Assembly (NCBI GenBank): GCA_038134525.1
Contig: JAYPVI010000010.1
Span: 33,342 to 97,341 of the forward strand
DNA: 64,000 bases
From: GCA-002727735 sp038134525
Lineage (GTDB): Bacteria > Bacteroidota > Bacteroidia > Flavobacteriales_D > Parvicellaceae
Direction of reading: 5' to 3'
Shown here: one piece after another, positions 18,058 to 26,191 of the stretch
How positions within the stretch are numbered: the stretch's first letter is position 1
How the letters are laid out: every line of letters begins with the position of its first letter
Notes under the pieces: model-generated
Told to the model about the DNA's origin: nothing
Database searches by the model: none
What the model saw: only the letters and a program-made list of their open reading frames with translations
Program-made: the position numbers and the translations under genes

Positions 18058-19022
18058 AAATTTGAAGAAACTAGGCTATTATTATTACTTCTAATTCCAT
18101 CTATCATTTTAAAAGCCATTTTTCTAAGGTCATATTCCTCTTTCCAGCCCCAATCTTTTCGTGCTTGTTGGTCATCAATAGAGGAAGGCCAGGATTTGGC
18201 AATATTATTTCTAAAATCAATATTATAATTGACTTTAAAATCAGGAATATGAGTTTTAATTTCTTCAACTAAGTCTTTTGGTGAAAAACTAATAGCGGAG
18301 ATGTTGTAACTTTGAAATGGACTAAGTTTAGTTTTATCTGCATGCATTAACTCAATAGTAGCTCTTATGGCATCATCCATATACATCATAGGAAGGTAGA
18401 CATCCTTTTCAATAAAACAGTTATAGTACTGATGCTTGATGGCTTCGTGAAAAATATCAACAGCATAATCTGTGGTTCCACCACCTGGAAGACTTTTGTA
18501 ACTAATAATTCCAGGGTATCTAATGCTTCTTACATCAATATTGAATTTTTGGTGATAATAAGCACACCATCGTTCACCAGCAGATTTACTTATGCCATAC
18601 ACTGTAGTAGGTTCAAGTAGAGCATTTTGAGGTGCGTTTTCTTTAGGGCTTGATGGACCAAAAACAGCTATTGAACTTGGCCAAAATATTTTTTTAATTA
18701 ACCCTTGTCTAGCCAGTTCAAGTACATTAAAAAGACCATTCATATTGAGGTCCCAAGCAGATTTAATTTTACTTTCAGAAACAGCAGAGAGTAAAGCAGC
18801 CAAAAGATAGACTTCAGAAATTTGATGTTTTTTCACAACGCTTGCTAAATGGGAGGAATCTAAAACATCCATTTTAACAAACTGAACACCTTCATATATA
18901 CCTTCATGCTTTGGATGTATATCAGTTGCTACAACTTGGTTATCACCATGCATTTTAGTTAAAGCATAGATCAATTCTGTTCCTATTTGACCTGATGAAC
19001 CTATTACCAGTTTTTTGCCCAT
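18054..19022 (-). CDS. NAD-dependent epimerase/dehydratase, L-threonine 3-dehydrogenase-like
   Basis: A 322-residue short-chain Rossmann enzyme: NAD-binding GSSGQIGTEL (residues 8-17), acidic end of strand 2 (ATDIHP), catalytic Ser/Tyr/Lys as PSSIAVFG and VYGISKSAGE, and the RYPGIISYKSLPGGGTTDYA block. That block is characteristic of the SDR-type threonine dehydrogenases that oxidise L-threonine to 2-amino-3-oxobutyrate. Length fits the family (about 315-320). It sits 43 bases downstream of hflX and overlaps the YwqK-type gene by 4 bases. A partner glycine C-acetyltransferase is not in the window. An alternative nucleotide-sugar epimerase role is less likely given the GGGTTDYA motif. Confidence 0.85.
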   Translation of the reverse strand: MGKKLVIGSSGQIGTELIYALTKMHGDNQVVATDIHPKHEGIYEGVQFVKMDVLDSSHLASVVKKHQISEVYLLAALLSAVSESKIKSAWDLNMNGLFNVLELARQGLIKKIFWPSSIAVFGPSSPKENAPQNALLEPTTVYGISKSAGERWCAYYHQKFNIDVRSIRYPGIISYKSLPGGGTTDYAVDIFHEAIKHQYYNCFIEKDVYLPMMYMDDAIRATIELMHADKTKLSPFQSYNISAISFSPKDLVEEIKTHIPDFKVNYNIDFRNNIAKSWPSSIDDQQARKDWGWKEEYDLRKMAFKMIDGIRSNNNSLVSSNL

Positions 19023-19065
19023 GGAATTTTCAATTTAACAAAAATATAAAAACTTGACCTTATAA

Positions 19066-20184
19066 TTAGTTTATTAAAGTAGTATTGAATGGAAACCTAG
19101 AGTAATGTTGCTTTTCTACTATGTGAAATATTTTTTGTTTAAACTCCTCAATTTTTAACTTTCTAATGGCAGAAATAAATACAAAATCATGTTCATTCTT
19201 TCTGTTTTCATTTATGATAGCTTGTAGGGCTTCCTTATTTAAATTATCCATTTTATTAAAACACATTAAAATAGGCTTAGGTTTATCTAATAATTCATTT
19301 AAAGTCTCATTTACAGAATCAACTTGATCTTGGTAAGATGGATGTGACACATCTACTATGTGAATAAGCACATCTGCTTCCCTGACTTCATCAAGTGTAG
19401 ATTTGAATGACTCTACCAACTGGTGAGGTAATTTTCTAATAAAACCGACAGTATCTGTCAGCAAAAAAGGTACTTGATTTATCACGACCTTTCTGACGGT
19501 TGTATCCAATGTGGCAAATAACTTATTTTCAGCAAATACATCTGATTTACTTAATAAGTTCATAATCGTAGATTTTCCAACATTAGTATATCCTACTAAA
19601 GCCACTCTTATAGAAGAGCCTCTGTTTTTTCTTTGTATAAACTTTTGTTTATCAATTTTTTCTAGCTTAAGTTTTAATTCACCAATCTTCTTATTTATAA
19701 TTCTTCTATCTGTTTCAATTTGCGTTTCACCAGGGCCCCTCATTCCAATTCCTCCCTTTTGACGTTCCAAGTGGGTCCACATTCTTGTTAATCTTGGCAA
19801 TAAATATTGATATTGGGCTAACTCAACCTGCGTTTTTGCGTGAGCCGTTCTAGCTCTGCTGGCAAAGATATCCAGTATTAAATTACTTCTATCTAGAATT
19901 TTACACGACAGTATTCGTTCTATATTTCGAAGTTGAGTTGCTGTTAAGTCATCATCAAAAATCACCAAATCAATTTGATTTTCCTTAACAAAATCTTTCA
20001 TTTCATTAAGCTTTCCTTTTCCTACAAAAGTATTTGGCAATGGTTGATTTAAACGTTGTGTAAAACGACATAAAACTTTGGCTCCTGATGTTAGTGCAAG
20101 AAAAGCCAACTCATCAAGAAACTCTGCCGTTTGTAGGGAGTCTTGTTTCTGATTAACTAAACCAACAATTATGGCTTTTTCCAT
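19066..20184 (-). CDS. hflX: ribosome-associated GTPase HflX
   Basis: A 372-residue GTPase that splits or rescues stalled 70S ribosomes. The N-terminal HflX domain (about 1-180) includes DDDLTATQLRNIE and the glycine-rich GIGMRGPGETQIETDRR linker. The G domain follows: G1 GYTNVGKST, G3 DTVGFIRKLPH, G4 FNKMD and G5 SAIR. I use the ATG at 20184 (MEKAIIVG). The frame can be extended five codons to 20199, but that would run back over the end of the preceding gene. It is second in a minus-strand unit after the cytochrome-b-like membrane gene, with one base between them. Confidence 0.95.
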   Translation of the reverse strand: MEKAIIVGLVNQKQDSLQTAEFLDELAFLALTSGAKVLCRFTQRLNQPLPNTFVGKGKLNEMKDFVKENQIDLVIFDDDLTATQLRNIERILSCKILDRSNLILDIFASRARTAHAKTQVELAQYQYLLPRLTRMWTHLERQKGGIGMRGPGETQIETDRRIINKKIGELKLKLEKIDKQKFIQRKNRGSSIRVALVGYTNVGKSTIMNLLSKSDVFAENKLFATLDTTVRKVVINQVPFLLTDTVGFIRKLPHQLVESFKSTLDEVREADVLIHIVDVSHPSYQDQVDSVNETLNELLDKPKPILMCFNKMDNLNKEALQAIINENRKNEHDFVFISAIRKLKIEEFKQKIFHIVEKQHYSRFPFNTTLIN

Positions 20185-20185
20185 A

Positions 20186-20614
20186 TTAAAACCAATCAAC
20201 TACACCTAGTTCGGTTCGAAATGGCCAAGGAATAGAAGCCATAATAATAACAAATGCAAACAAGTAAAAGATAAAAACTGTCTTATGACGTTGTGACTTT
20301 TTACTTTTACTATATCCTATTGTTATTAATGTTACCGCTAATAGCATTCCAACAGTATGTTCTAATGTGAAAAACCTGGAAGCAGCATTTGCGAAAGTAT
20401 TATCAAAATTTACTTTTGGACTTATAAAGTATAAAACCAAACCAATCAATAATTGAAGATGACAAAAGATTAAGGAAAATAAATAAGTGAGTTTCTGTGG
20501 CTTTTCAATACCCGTTTTTTTAATGTTGGTTAATGAAAAAATTAGTGCTCCCATGATGGATAAAAGAACCAACCACCTCAAACCTGAATGTGCCGAATTA
20601 AAAAAAGTGTACAT
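20186..20614 (-). CDS. cytochrome-b-like four-helix membrane protein
   Basis: A 142-residue integral membrane protein with four predicted helices (about 12-30, 42-63, 83-103 and 112-132). Conserved histidines sit in HSGLRWLVLL, IFCHLQLLIGLVLY and LEHTVGML, with a final IPWPFR. This is the pattern of a small family in Bacteroidota labelled cytochrome B. The in-membrane histidines could ligate haem, but haem binding is inferred only. It is immediately upstream of hflX, one base apart. It starts just downstream of the repeat-lipoprotein gene on the same strand, with about 80 bases between. Confidence 0.75.
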   Translation of the reverse strand: MYTFFNSAHSGLRWLVLLSIMGALIFSLTNIKKTGIEKPQKLTYLFSLIFCHLQLLIGLVLYFISPKVNFDNTFANAASRFFTLEHTVGMLLAVTLITIGYSKSKKSQRHKTVFIFYLFAFVIIMASIPWPFRTELGVVDWF

Positions 20615-20694
20615 AATTTGCCATTTTAAAAGTTGCCAACAATATATGCATATATAATAGTAAAAGCATAGCGTTTAAAATATAATTGCTAGTG

Positions 20695-21060
20695 CTAAGG
20701 AAAAAACTTTCTTGTAGTGCTATTTCTCTTAACATCTTTAAAAACCCATTCTCCGTATGGTTTTCCGTTTTTGAATAATCCTCTGTAAAGCTCATTCCCA
20801 TTACTGTCATAAACTATAATAGATCCATTAGGGACTCCATTATCAAAATGGCCTACACTTTGAAGCTGTCCATTTTGATGATAAACTACAACTTCCCCAT
20901 CTTTGACTAGTTGTTCACCCTTTTTTGTCCGATATTTTTGATTTTCAGGATGCAGATTTGATGAAGGATTACTATCACATGAAAAAAACAGTAGAAAAAA
21001 GATATAAAAAACTAAATGGCATCTTTTTTGAACTAAATAATTTATGAATAGAAAATACAT
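20695..21060 (-). CDS. small MORN_2-repeat lipoprotein
   Basis: A 121-residue putative lipoprotein: hydrophobic stretch ending LLFFSC (Cys at 28) followed by about 35 linker residues. It then carries three MORN_2-type repeats (VVVYHQNGQLQSVGHFDNG, SIIVYDSNGNELYRGLFKNG and an EWVFKDV ending). The only ATG available in frame before the signal is at 21060. That lies inside the first codons of the diverging DUF3108 gene, giving a 17-base head-to-head overlap. A rare start a few codons further in would shorten the signal to a more usual length. This is one of five MORN-class genes in the window. Confidence 0.7.
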   Translation of the reverse strand: MYFLFINYLVQKRCHLVFYIFFLLFFSCDSNPSSNLHPENQKYRTKKGEQLVKDGEVVVYHQNGQLQSVGHFDNGVPNGSIIVYDSNGNELYRGLFKNGKPYGEWVFKDVKRNSTTRKFFP

Positions 21061-21832
21061 CCTTTATAGTTTTTTTTTAATGCTTTGTTCATTCAGTAAA
21101 TATGCCATTATTCCATTGGCCAAACCAAATATAAATACAGAACATAATAAACCCTTTTCATTTGGAGAAAAGTTGAGTTATAAAATTGCTTACGGTATTA
21201 TTGATGCAGGAAATGCCATTTTAGAGGTGAAACCCATTCAAACACACCCTGAGTGCTTTAGAGTTGTTGCAAAAGGATATACCAATTTTGCTTTTGATTG
21301 GTTCTTTAAAGTAAGAGATCATTATGAAAGCATCATAGATTCATCTACCATGAAGCCAAAATTCTTTATTCGAAAAGTAAGAGAAGGGAATACAAAGTTT
21401 GATCAATTTTACACCTTTGATCATGCAGATCAAATCGTTAATACTGGAAACAAGAAAATAAGTGTCCCCGATAATATTCAAGACATGGTTTCATGTTATT
21501 TCTATGCAAGAACATTAGACCTGAAAAACCTAAAAAAGGATACCATTTTATCATTTTCCAGCATTGTTGATGAAGAAATTTATGATTTGAAAGTTAAATT
21601 CTTAGGTAGGGAACCCATTGAAATTAAAGCAGGGAATTTCAATGCATTAAAATTTTGCCCTGTTGTACAAAAAGGTAGGATATTCAAAAATGAGGAAGAC
21701 TTAACGGTTTGGATATCAGATGATTACAATAAAACACCTCTTTTAGCAAAAGCGAAAATTTGGGTGGGTTCAGTTAGAATGGAACTAGAAAAAATGGACG
21801 GAGAACTGAACTCACCAAATCTTCTCGAGTAG
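21044..21832 (+). CDS. DUF3108-domain secreted protein
   Basis: A 262-residue protein with an N-terminal signal peptide (MNRKYILYSFFLMLCSFSKY). The DUF3108 body begins FGEKLSYKIAYGIIDAGNAI and includes the KVRDHYESIID and FYARTLDL motifs and a closing beta-rich part with VWISDDYNKTPLLAKAKI. DUF3108 proteins are periplasmic and beta-rich with no assigned reaction. Length is standard. The start overlaps the diverging MORN_2 lipoprotein by 17 bases. A second ATG at 21080 would remove the overlap but leaves a poor signal sequence, so I keep 21044. Confidence 0.85.
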   Translation: MNRKYILYSFFLMLCSFSKYAIIPLAKPNINTEHNKPFSFGEKLSYKIAYGIIDAGNAILEVKPIQTHPECFRVVAKGYTNFAFDWFFKVRDHYESIIDSSTMKPKFFIRKVREGNTKFDQFYTFDHADQIVNTGNKKISVPDNIQDMVSCYFYARTLDLKNLKKDTILSFSSIVDEEIYDLKVKFLGREPIEIKAGNFNALKFCPVVQKGRIFKNEEDLTVWISDDYNKTPLLAKAKIWVGSVRMELEKMDGELNSPNLLE

Positions 21833-21943
21833 TTATCCTGTTAATATTGTTAATAAAAAAAGCAGATAATCTGGTCGGTTTTCAGAGTGTAATTGGTTTA
21901 TTTTAATATATTCACCTTGTTATTAATCAAAAAATTTATAAAA

Positions 21944-22138
21944 ATGGCATATTCACATACCAATAGTAAAGGAAGTACTTACTATTTACATTCTAAAGAT
22001 GTAACTTTAAGAGGAGGAAGAAATCAAACTATTTATTATTTCTCAAGAGAAGAAGGATCTAACTCATGTGACTTACCTTCAGGAAAGAAAGTAATCGAAA
22101 ATGAAAGAACTGGTTTACCTTTCTTAAAGAAAGCTTAA
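21944..22138 (+). CDS. small conserved soluble protein (64 aa)
   Basis: A 64-residue basic protein that I recognise as a small conserved family in marine Bacteroidota and other bacteria, without known function. Conserved features are the N-terminal SHTNSKGSTYYLHSKDV, a central LRGGRNQTIYYFSRE and a C-terminal NERTGLPFLKK. I use the ATG at 21944; the extra 17 codons back to 21893 are hydrophobic, A+T-rich and not conserved. It stands alone about 110 bases after DUF3108 and is followed directly by a strong terminator, which points to its own short transcript. The pattern suggests a single compact beta domain. Nucleic-acid binding is only a guess. Confidence 0.85.
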   Translation: MAYSHTNSKGSTYYLHSKDVTLRGGRNQTIYYFSREEGSNSCDLPSGKKVIENERTGLPFLKKA

Positions 22139-22160
22139 TCAACTAAATTAATGATCAGAA

Positions 22161-22188
22161 AACCACTTCAATGAAGTGGTTTTTTTTT
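22161..22188 (+). terminator. intrinsic terminator after the 64-aa gene
   Basis: AACCACTTC, loop AAT, GAAGTGGTT form a perfect 9-bp stem followed by eight T residues. It starts 22 bases after the small-protein stop codon and ends 16 bases before the LysE-family start, so the exporter gene must use readthrough or a promoter overlapping the hairpin. Confidence 0.9.
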
Positions 22189-22203
22189 GCCTATTTTTAT
22201 AGA

Positions 22204-22854
22204 ATGGATCTTATTTTAAATGGCATATTATTCGGTGTTTTCATTAGTTTATTAATTGGTCCAGCATTATTTATCTTAATTGAAACCAGTATAAAAAAAG
22301 GGTTTAAGGCAGCTGTTTTATTGGATCTTGGTATTATTTTAAGTGATGCATTATATTTAATTGCCTCACTATTTATTGCTGAAAAAATTAATGATTTGCT
22401 AAACTCCGTAAGCTATTTAAAATATATAGCGGGGGGTGTGTTTGTTCTAATAGGGGGATATTCTATAGCGAAAAATTATATTTCCCTCAAAGTCATTCCA
22501 AATCAGAAGGAAATAAAAGAAGTCAAAACATCAAGTGAAAACATCATTATTTATCCTTTTCAACTTATCGCAAAAGGCTTTGGTCTCAACGCAATTAACC
22601 CAGGGGTTTTGGTATTCTGGATTGCTGCTTGTACATACGCAACAAAAGAATTACAAATTCAAGGGTTCGGATTATTATATTATTTTGGCATTACCATAAT
22701 AACCTTGTTTAGTATTGATTTACTTAAAATTTATTTCTCCAGTAAACTAAAAAATTATTTAACCCCTAAAACTTTATGCTATTTTGGAATCATTGTTGGC
22801 TGTATATTAGTATTCTTTGGTTTGACCATCTGCTTTAAAGAAATTAAACTATAA
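22204..22854 (+). CDS. LysE/RhtB-family exporter
   Basis: A 216-residue inner-membrane protein with about six helices. The N-terminal LysE signature is GVFISLLIGPALFILIETSI with KGFKAAVLLDLGIILSDALY. The C-terminal half contains NPGVLVFWIAACTYA, where family members carry the second repeat motif. Such proteins export amino acids or related small molecules. I use the ATG at 22204 because the earlier in-frame codon at 22171 lies inside the terminator hairpin. The stop abuts the FAD oxidoreductase start (TAAATG), so the two are coupled. Substrate is not predictable. Confidence 0.88.
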   Translation: MDLILNGILFGVFISLLIGPALFILIETSIKKGFKAAVLLDLGIILSDALYLIASLFIAEKINDLLNSVSYLKYIAGGVFVLIGGYSIAKNYISLKVIPNQKEIKEVKTSSENIIIYPFQLIAKGFGLNAINPGVLVFWIAACTYATKELQIQGFGLLYYFGITIITLFSIDLLKIYFSSKLKNYLTPKTLCYFGIIVGCILVFFGLTICFKEIKL

Positions 22855-23940
22855 ATGAATTATGATTTTCTAATTGTTGGTCAAGGCATAGCTGGTTCCA
22901 TAATTGCTTTACAATTGGAAAAGTTTAACAAACATTTCCTAATTATAGATAAAAATGAAAAAGTTACTAGTTCTAAAGTAGCTGCAGGTCTTATGCATCC
23001 TATGTCATTCAAAAGGTGTGTTATAAACTGGAATGGGGAGGTGTTTTATGATTACAGTCATCAATTTTATAACGAATGTAATCAAATACTAAAAGATAAA
23101 ACTTACAATGAATTTCCACTAGTTAGATTATTCAGTTCATATGAAGAACAAAACACTTGGTTAAGTAAAGCCCCAACAAAACTATTCACTCATATTTTAT
23201 CCGAAAAAGAAAAAAAGGTTAAGCATGTAAATAATGATTTTGGAAATGGTATTTTAAAAAAATCTGCAAAATTAAATGCTTCTACATTTCTTGAAAACAT
23301 TAAAGAGTACTTGCTTTATAAAAATAAATATAGAGAAGAATCTTTCTCCTTTGAAAACATTTACAAAGATGGACATCAATTTAAAATGGGAGAAGATCGT
23401 TTTAAATACCTTATTTCTTGTCAAGGTCCCTTTTTGGACGCTTTTAACCCATTCCATTATTTACCATTAATTCCAAATAAAGGTGAAATTTTAGAAATTC
23501 ACTCTTCTCAGTTGCCACAATATATTTTAAGTAAAGGAATATTTACTATTCCAATGGGTGATAATAAATTTAGAATAGGAGCAACTTACAACAAAAGAGA
23601 TTTAACTAAAAAAACTACTGATATGGCAAGGTTAGAACTAGTATCTAAATTAGATAAAATGCTTTGCCAAAATGATATTAAAATACAAAATCATATATAT
23701 GGATTTAGACCCACAACCATTGACCGTAAACCTTTGGTTGGTAGACATCCTGTAATTAAAAATGCATTCATTTTTAATGGAATGGGGTCAAAATCAATTC
23801 TTATGGCGCCACTACTTGGAAAACAGCTTGTTGAATACATATTATTAGGAAAAAAATTACCGGAAGTAATTGATGTTAGTAGGTTTGATCATTACTTTTC
23901 TGCACAACATCATCAATTATGTTCAAAATTAGTAACTTAA
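22855..23940 (+). CDS. FAD-dependent oxidoreductase (DAO family)
   Basis: A 361-residue flavoenzyme of the D-amino-acid-oxidase/glycine-oxidase fold. The N-terminal dinucleotide-binding segment is YDFLIVGQGIAGSIIALQL. The VAAGLMHPMSFKR block resembles the substrate-domain entry of this family, and the C-terminal FAD motif is YGFRPTTIDRKPLVGRHP with NGMGSKSILMAP. It has no signal peptide. It starts directly after the LysE-family exporter stop, so an amino-acid or amine substrate is plausible, but the reaction cannot be fixed from sequence. Length is normal for the family (about 350-370). Confidence 0.88.
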   Translation: MNYDFLIVGQGIAGSIIALQLEKFNKHFLIIDKNEKVTSSKVAAGLMHPMSFKRCVINWNGEVFYDYSHQFYNECNQILKDKTYNEFPLVRLFSSYEEQNTWLSKAPTKLFTHILSEKEKKVKHVNNDFGNGILKKSAKLNASTFLENIKEYLLYKNKYREESFSFENIYKDGHQFKMGEDRFKYLISCQGPFLDAFNPFHYLPLIPNKGEILEIHSSQLPQYILSKGIFTIPMGDNKFRIGATYNKRDLTKKTTDMARLELVSKLDKMLCQNDIKIQNHIYGFRPTTIDRKPLVGRHPVIKNAFIFNGMGSKSILMAPLLGKQLVEYILLGKKLPEVIDVSRFDHYFSAQHHQLCSKLVT

Positions 23941-24016
23941 TCCCGATTTGTTCGTATTTCATTTTTTGGCATATTTATTGAACAAGAAATGATAACTTAT
24001 TAAAATTTAATATCAA

Positions 24017-24451
24017 ATGAAGAATTATAAAATAATAATGAATAGCGTTTTGTCGATGATCTTGTGTTGGGGACTTGCTACAACTACTACAGCTCAATGC
24101 GTAAAAGGGAATTGTTTTAAAGGGCACGGCACATATGAATGGGAAAATGGTGACTTCTATGAAGGAATGTGGAAGGCCGGAAAACCTGATGGTAACGGTA
24201 CGTTTTATTTTGAAAACGGAGACAACTACGTTGGAAGGTTTGCTGATGGCTTAAAAAATGGACATGGAAAATACACATGGAAAAATGGTAATACCTATGA
24301 TGGAAATTGGTCAAAAGATAAAATGAATGGTCGTGGCGAATATTATTGGGCAAAGGAAGGCGCTAAGTTTAGTGGTGAATTTCTAGATGGACAATTTTCC
24401 AATGTTGAAATTGGAGCCCCTGTAGAAAGCCCTACTGAATTCCCAAAATAA
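24017..24451 (+). CDS. secreted MORN-repeat protein
   Basis: A 144-residue protein with a signal peptide ending around TTTAQ (residue 27). It then has four canonical MORN_1 repeats (YEWENGDFYEGMWKAGKPDG, FYFENGDNYVGRFADGLKNG, YTWKNGNTYDGNWSKDKMNG and a degenerate fourth). Two Cys lie just after the cleavage site (CVKGNC). MORN repeats form elongated beta-hairpin stacks that bind lipids or proteins elsewhere. It ends with a short acidic/Pro tail. It stands alone, 76 bases after the FAD oxidoreductase, and is convergent with ComF. It differs from the YwqK/MORN_2 type seen in the other four repeat genes. Confidence 0.88.
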   Translation: MKNYKIIMNSVLSMILCWGLATTTTAQCVKGNCFKGHGTYEWENGDFYEGMWKAGKPDGNGTFYFENGDNYVGRFADGLKNGHGKYTWKNGNTYDGNWSKDKMNGRGEYYWAKEGAKFSGEFLDGQFSNVEIGAPVESPTEFPK

Positions 24452-24452
24452 G

Positions 24453-25115
24453 TTAATTATTTACAGCAGCTGCAATTGCTGCTATATATAAATTTTCATA
24501 TTTACCCTCCAAAGCTTCAATGCAATGATGTATTGTTGCTCCAGTAGTAACCACATCATCCACAATAATAATATTTGATTTGTTGCTTAAGCTAGATTTT
24601 AACAGGTATTCATTTTTCATGTTTTCCCAACGTTCATACTGCATGCTATGTGTTTGGGTTTTTAATGAGTTAATCCTCATTAAAAGTTGATTATTTACTG
24701 GAAGTTTTGTAATGCTAGAGATTCCTTCAGCAATGATTTCAGACTGATTATAACCTCTCTTTCTAATCTTTTTTTTACTTATTGGAACTGGGACCAAAAT
24801 ACAATTCTTCTCTTGTTGGCTCCTTTCCATTATTAAAAAACCTAGTTCTACGCCTAACAAAAATGCTGCATCCTTATTTCCTTTATATTTAATCTGATGT
24901 AATATTTTTTGTATCACATCGTTTTTAATATAACGATAAGCGAAATAATGATATTGAATGTTTGAATGATATAAAAATTGTGTTTGATCTTTTAAATCGC
25001 AGCTTTTAAGCTCCATCCAACATCCAGAACAAATGGCTTTTTCGCTCTGAACAAGAGGTGATCCACATCCAGCACATTGTAAAGGATAAATTAAATTAAT
25101 AAAGTCTTTAAACAT
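24453..25115 (-). CDS. ComF-family phosphoribosyltransferase-like protein
   Basis: A 220-residue protein of the ComF/GntX family, needed for DNA uptake in naturally competent bacteria. The N-terminal zinc-binding CxxC pair appears as CAGCGS and ICSGCW (about 13-35). The hinge is PVPISKKKIRKRGYNQSEIIA. The C-terminal PRPP-binding loop is IIIVDDVVTTGATIHHC. I prefer the ATG at 25115 (MFKDFINLIYP) over 25157, because the extra 14 residues are hydrophobic and precede the usual N-terminus of the family. It is convergent with the MORN gene and diverges from the coiled-coil membrane gene. Confidence 0.92.
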   Translation of the reverse strand: MFKDFINLIYPLQCAGCGSPLVQSEKAICSGCWMELKSCDLKDQTQFLYHSNIQYHYFAYRYIKNDVIQKILHQIKYKGNKDAAFLLGVELGFLIMERSQQEKNCILVPVPISKKKIRKRGYNQSEIIAEGISSITKLPVNNQLLMRINSLKTQTHSMQYERWENMKNEYLLKSSLSNKSNIIIVDDVVTTGATIHHCIEALEGKYENLYIAAIAAAVNN

Positions 25116-25186
25116 TTCCCTATGAATTAAAATTTCAAAAATGCCACAAAAAAACACATAAGATTTTTAAAATTGCATGTAATTGT

Positions 25187-26149
25187 ATGGAAGAAAAAAA
25201 GAAATCAAAGCTACCTCTACTCCTAAACATTGTATTAATACTTCTTGTGGTATTTTTAGCTTTCAAAATCAGCGAATTAACAAAGAAAAATCACGAATTC
25301 AGACAAGAACTATTTTCATTAGTAAAAGAGAATGAAGAAATGAATCAAATAATCATCAGTCAAGATATTGTTTCTGTTGCTGATAAAACCAATCTGAAAG
25401 AAAACCTAAAAATGCTTTTATTTTCCTATGATAGTCTTGAAGAAAATAACAGTGTAGCTATAGATAGTATTAATAGTCAGAGATTAAAAATTAATGCTTT
25501 AATGGAAAAAGTGGAAAAACTTGATAAAAAGTCAAAAAATGATTGGAGACAAATATACAAATTAAAAAAAGAAGCGGAAACGTTGAGGGGCATCATGAAA
25601 GGGTATATTCATACCATCGATTCTTTAAATACATTGAATATTAATTTATCAAATGACTTAACTGAAAAGACTAACAAATTAAATTCGGCTAACAACCAAA
25701 ATAAAAAAATAAAAAAGGAAAATGAAGCACTTCAAAAACAGGTGGCGATTGGTGCTGTACTTCAAATTAATAATGTTCTTTCTACTGGAATAAGGGTCCG
25801 TAATTCAGGGACACAAAGTGAAACAACAAGAGCATCAAAAACAAATATGATAAAAACCTGTTTTTCCGTCATTGAAAATAAATTAGCTAATTCTGGAAAT
25901 AAAGAAATTTTCATTCGTGTAACTAATGAAATTGGAGATGTATTAGAAGCGCCTACCCCATTAAGTATAATTGATGAAAACAAAAAGAAATTAAACATGA
26001 GTTCAAAAAGAACGATAAATTATCAGAATGAAAATACCGACTTATGTGTTTATTATGAAGTTGAAACCACTCTAGAGCCTGGGAATTATAAAATTGAAAT
26101 TTTTGCAGAAGGATTTCTGATAGGCGAAACGAGTCTTGGGCTGAGATAA
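25187..26149 (+). CDS. single-pass coiled-coil membrane protein
   Basis: A 320-residue protein: a short Lys-rich cytosolic N-terminus, one transmembrane helix (about 9-27), an extended coiled coil (about 28-185), and a C-terminal beta-sandwich-like domain (about 190-320). Within that domain a GIRVRNSGTQSETTRASKTN stretch and the FSVIENKLANSGNKEIFIRV segment match a conserved but uncharacterised family in Flavobacteriia. Databases sometimes mislabel it as a chromosome-partitioning protein; I see no P-loop. It is probably anchored in the inner membrane with the sandwich in the periplasm. It is followed 42 bases later by a putative outer-membrane protein. Confidence 0.8.
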   Translation: MEEKKKSKLPLLLNIVLILLVVFLAFKISELTKKNHEFRQELFSLVKENEEMNQIIISQDIVSVADKTNLKENLKMLLFSYDSLEENNSVAIDSINSQRLKINALMEKVEKLDKKSKNDWRQIYKLKKEAETLRGIMKGYIHTIDSLNTLNINLSNDLTEKTNKLNSANNQNKKIKKENEALQKQVAIGAVLQINNVLSTGIRVRNSGTQSETTRASKTNMIKTCFSVIENKLANSGNKEIFIRVTNEIGDVLEAPTPLSIIDENKKKLNMSSKRTINYQNENTDLCVYYEVETTLEPGNYKIEIFAEGFLIGETSLGLR

Positions 26150-26191
26150 ACTTATAATATAAAAATTAGCGCAATAAGAAAAACCAGTATA

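Noticed and set aside
20598..20810. Possible 70-codon minus-strand gene
   Set aside because: It overlaps the C-terminal coding part of the MORN_2 lipoprotein in another frame, has no recognisable domain, and its lower half lies in the short gap before the cytochrome-b-like gene.
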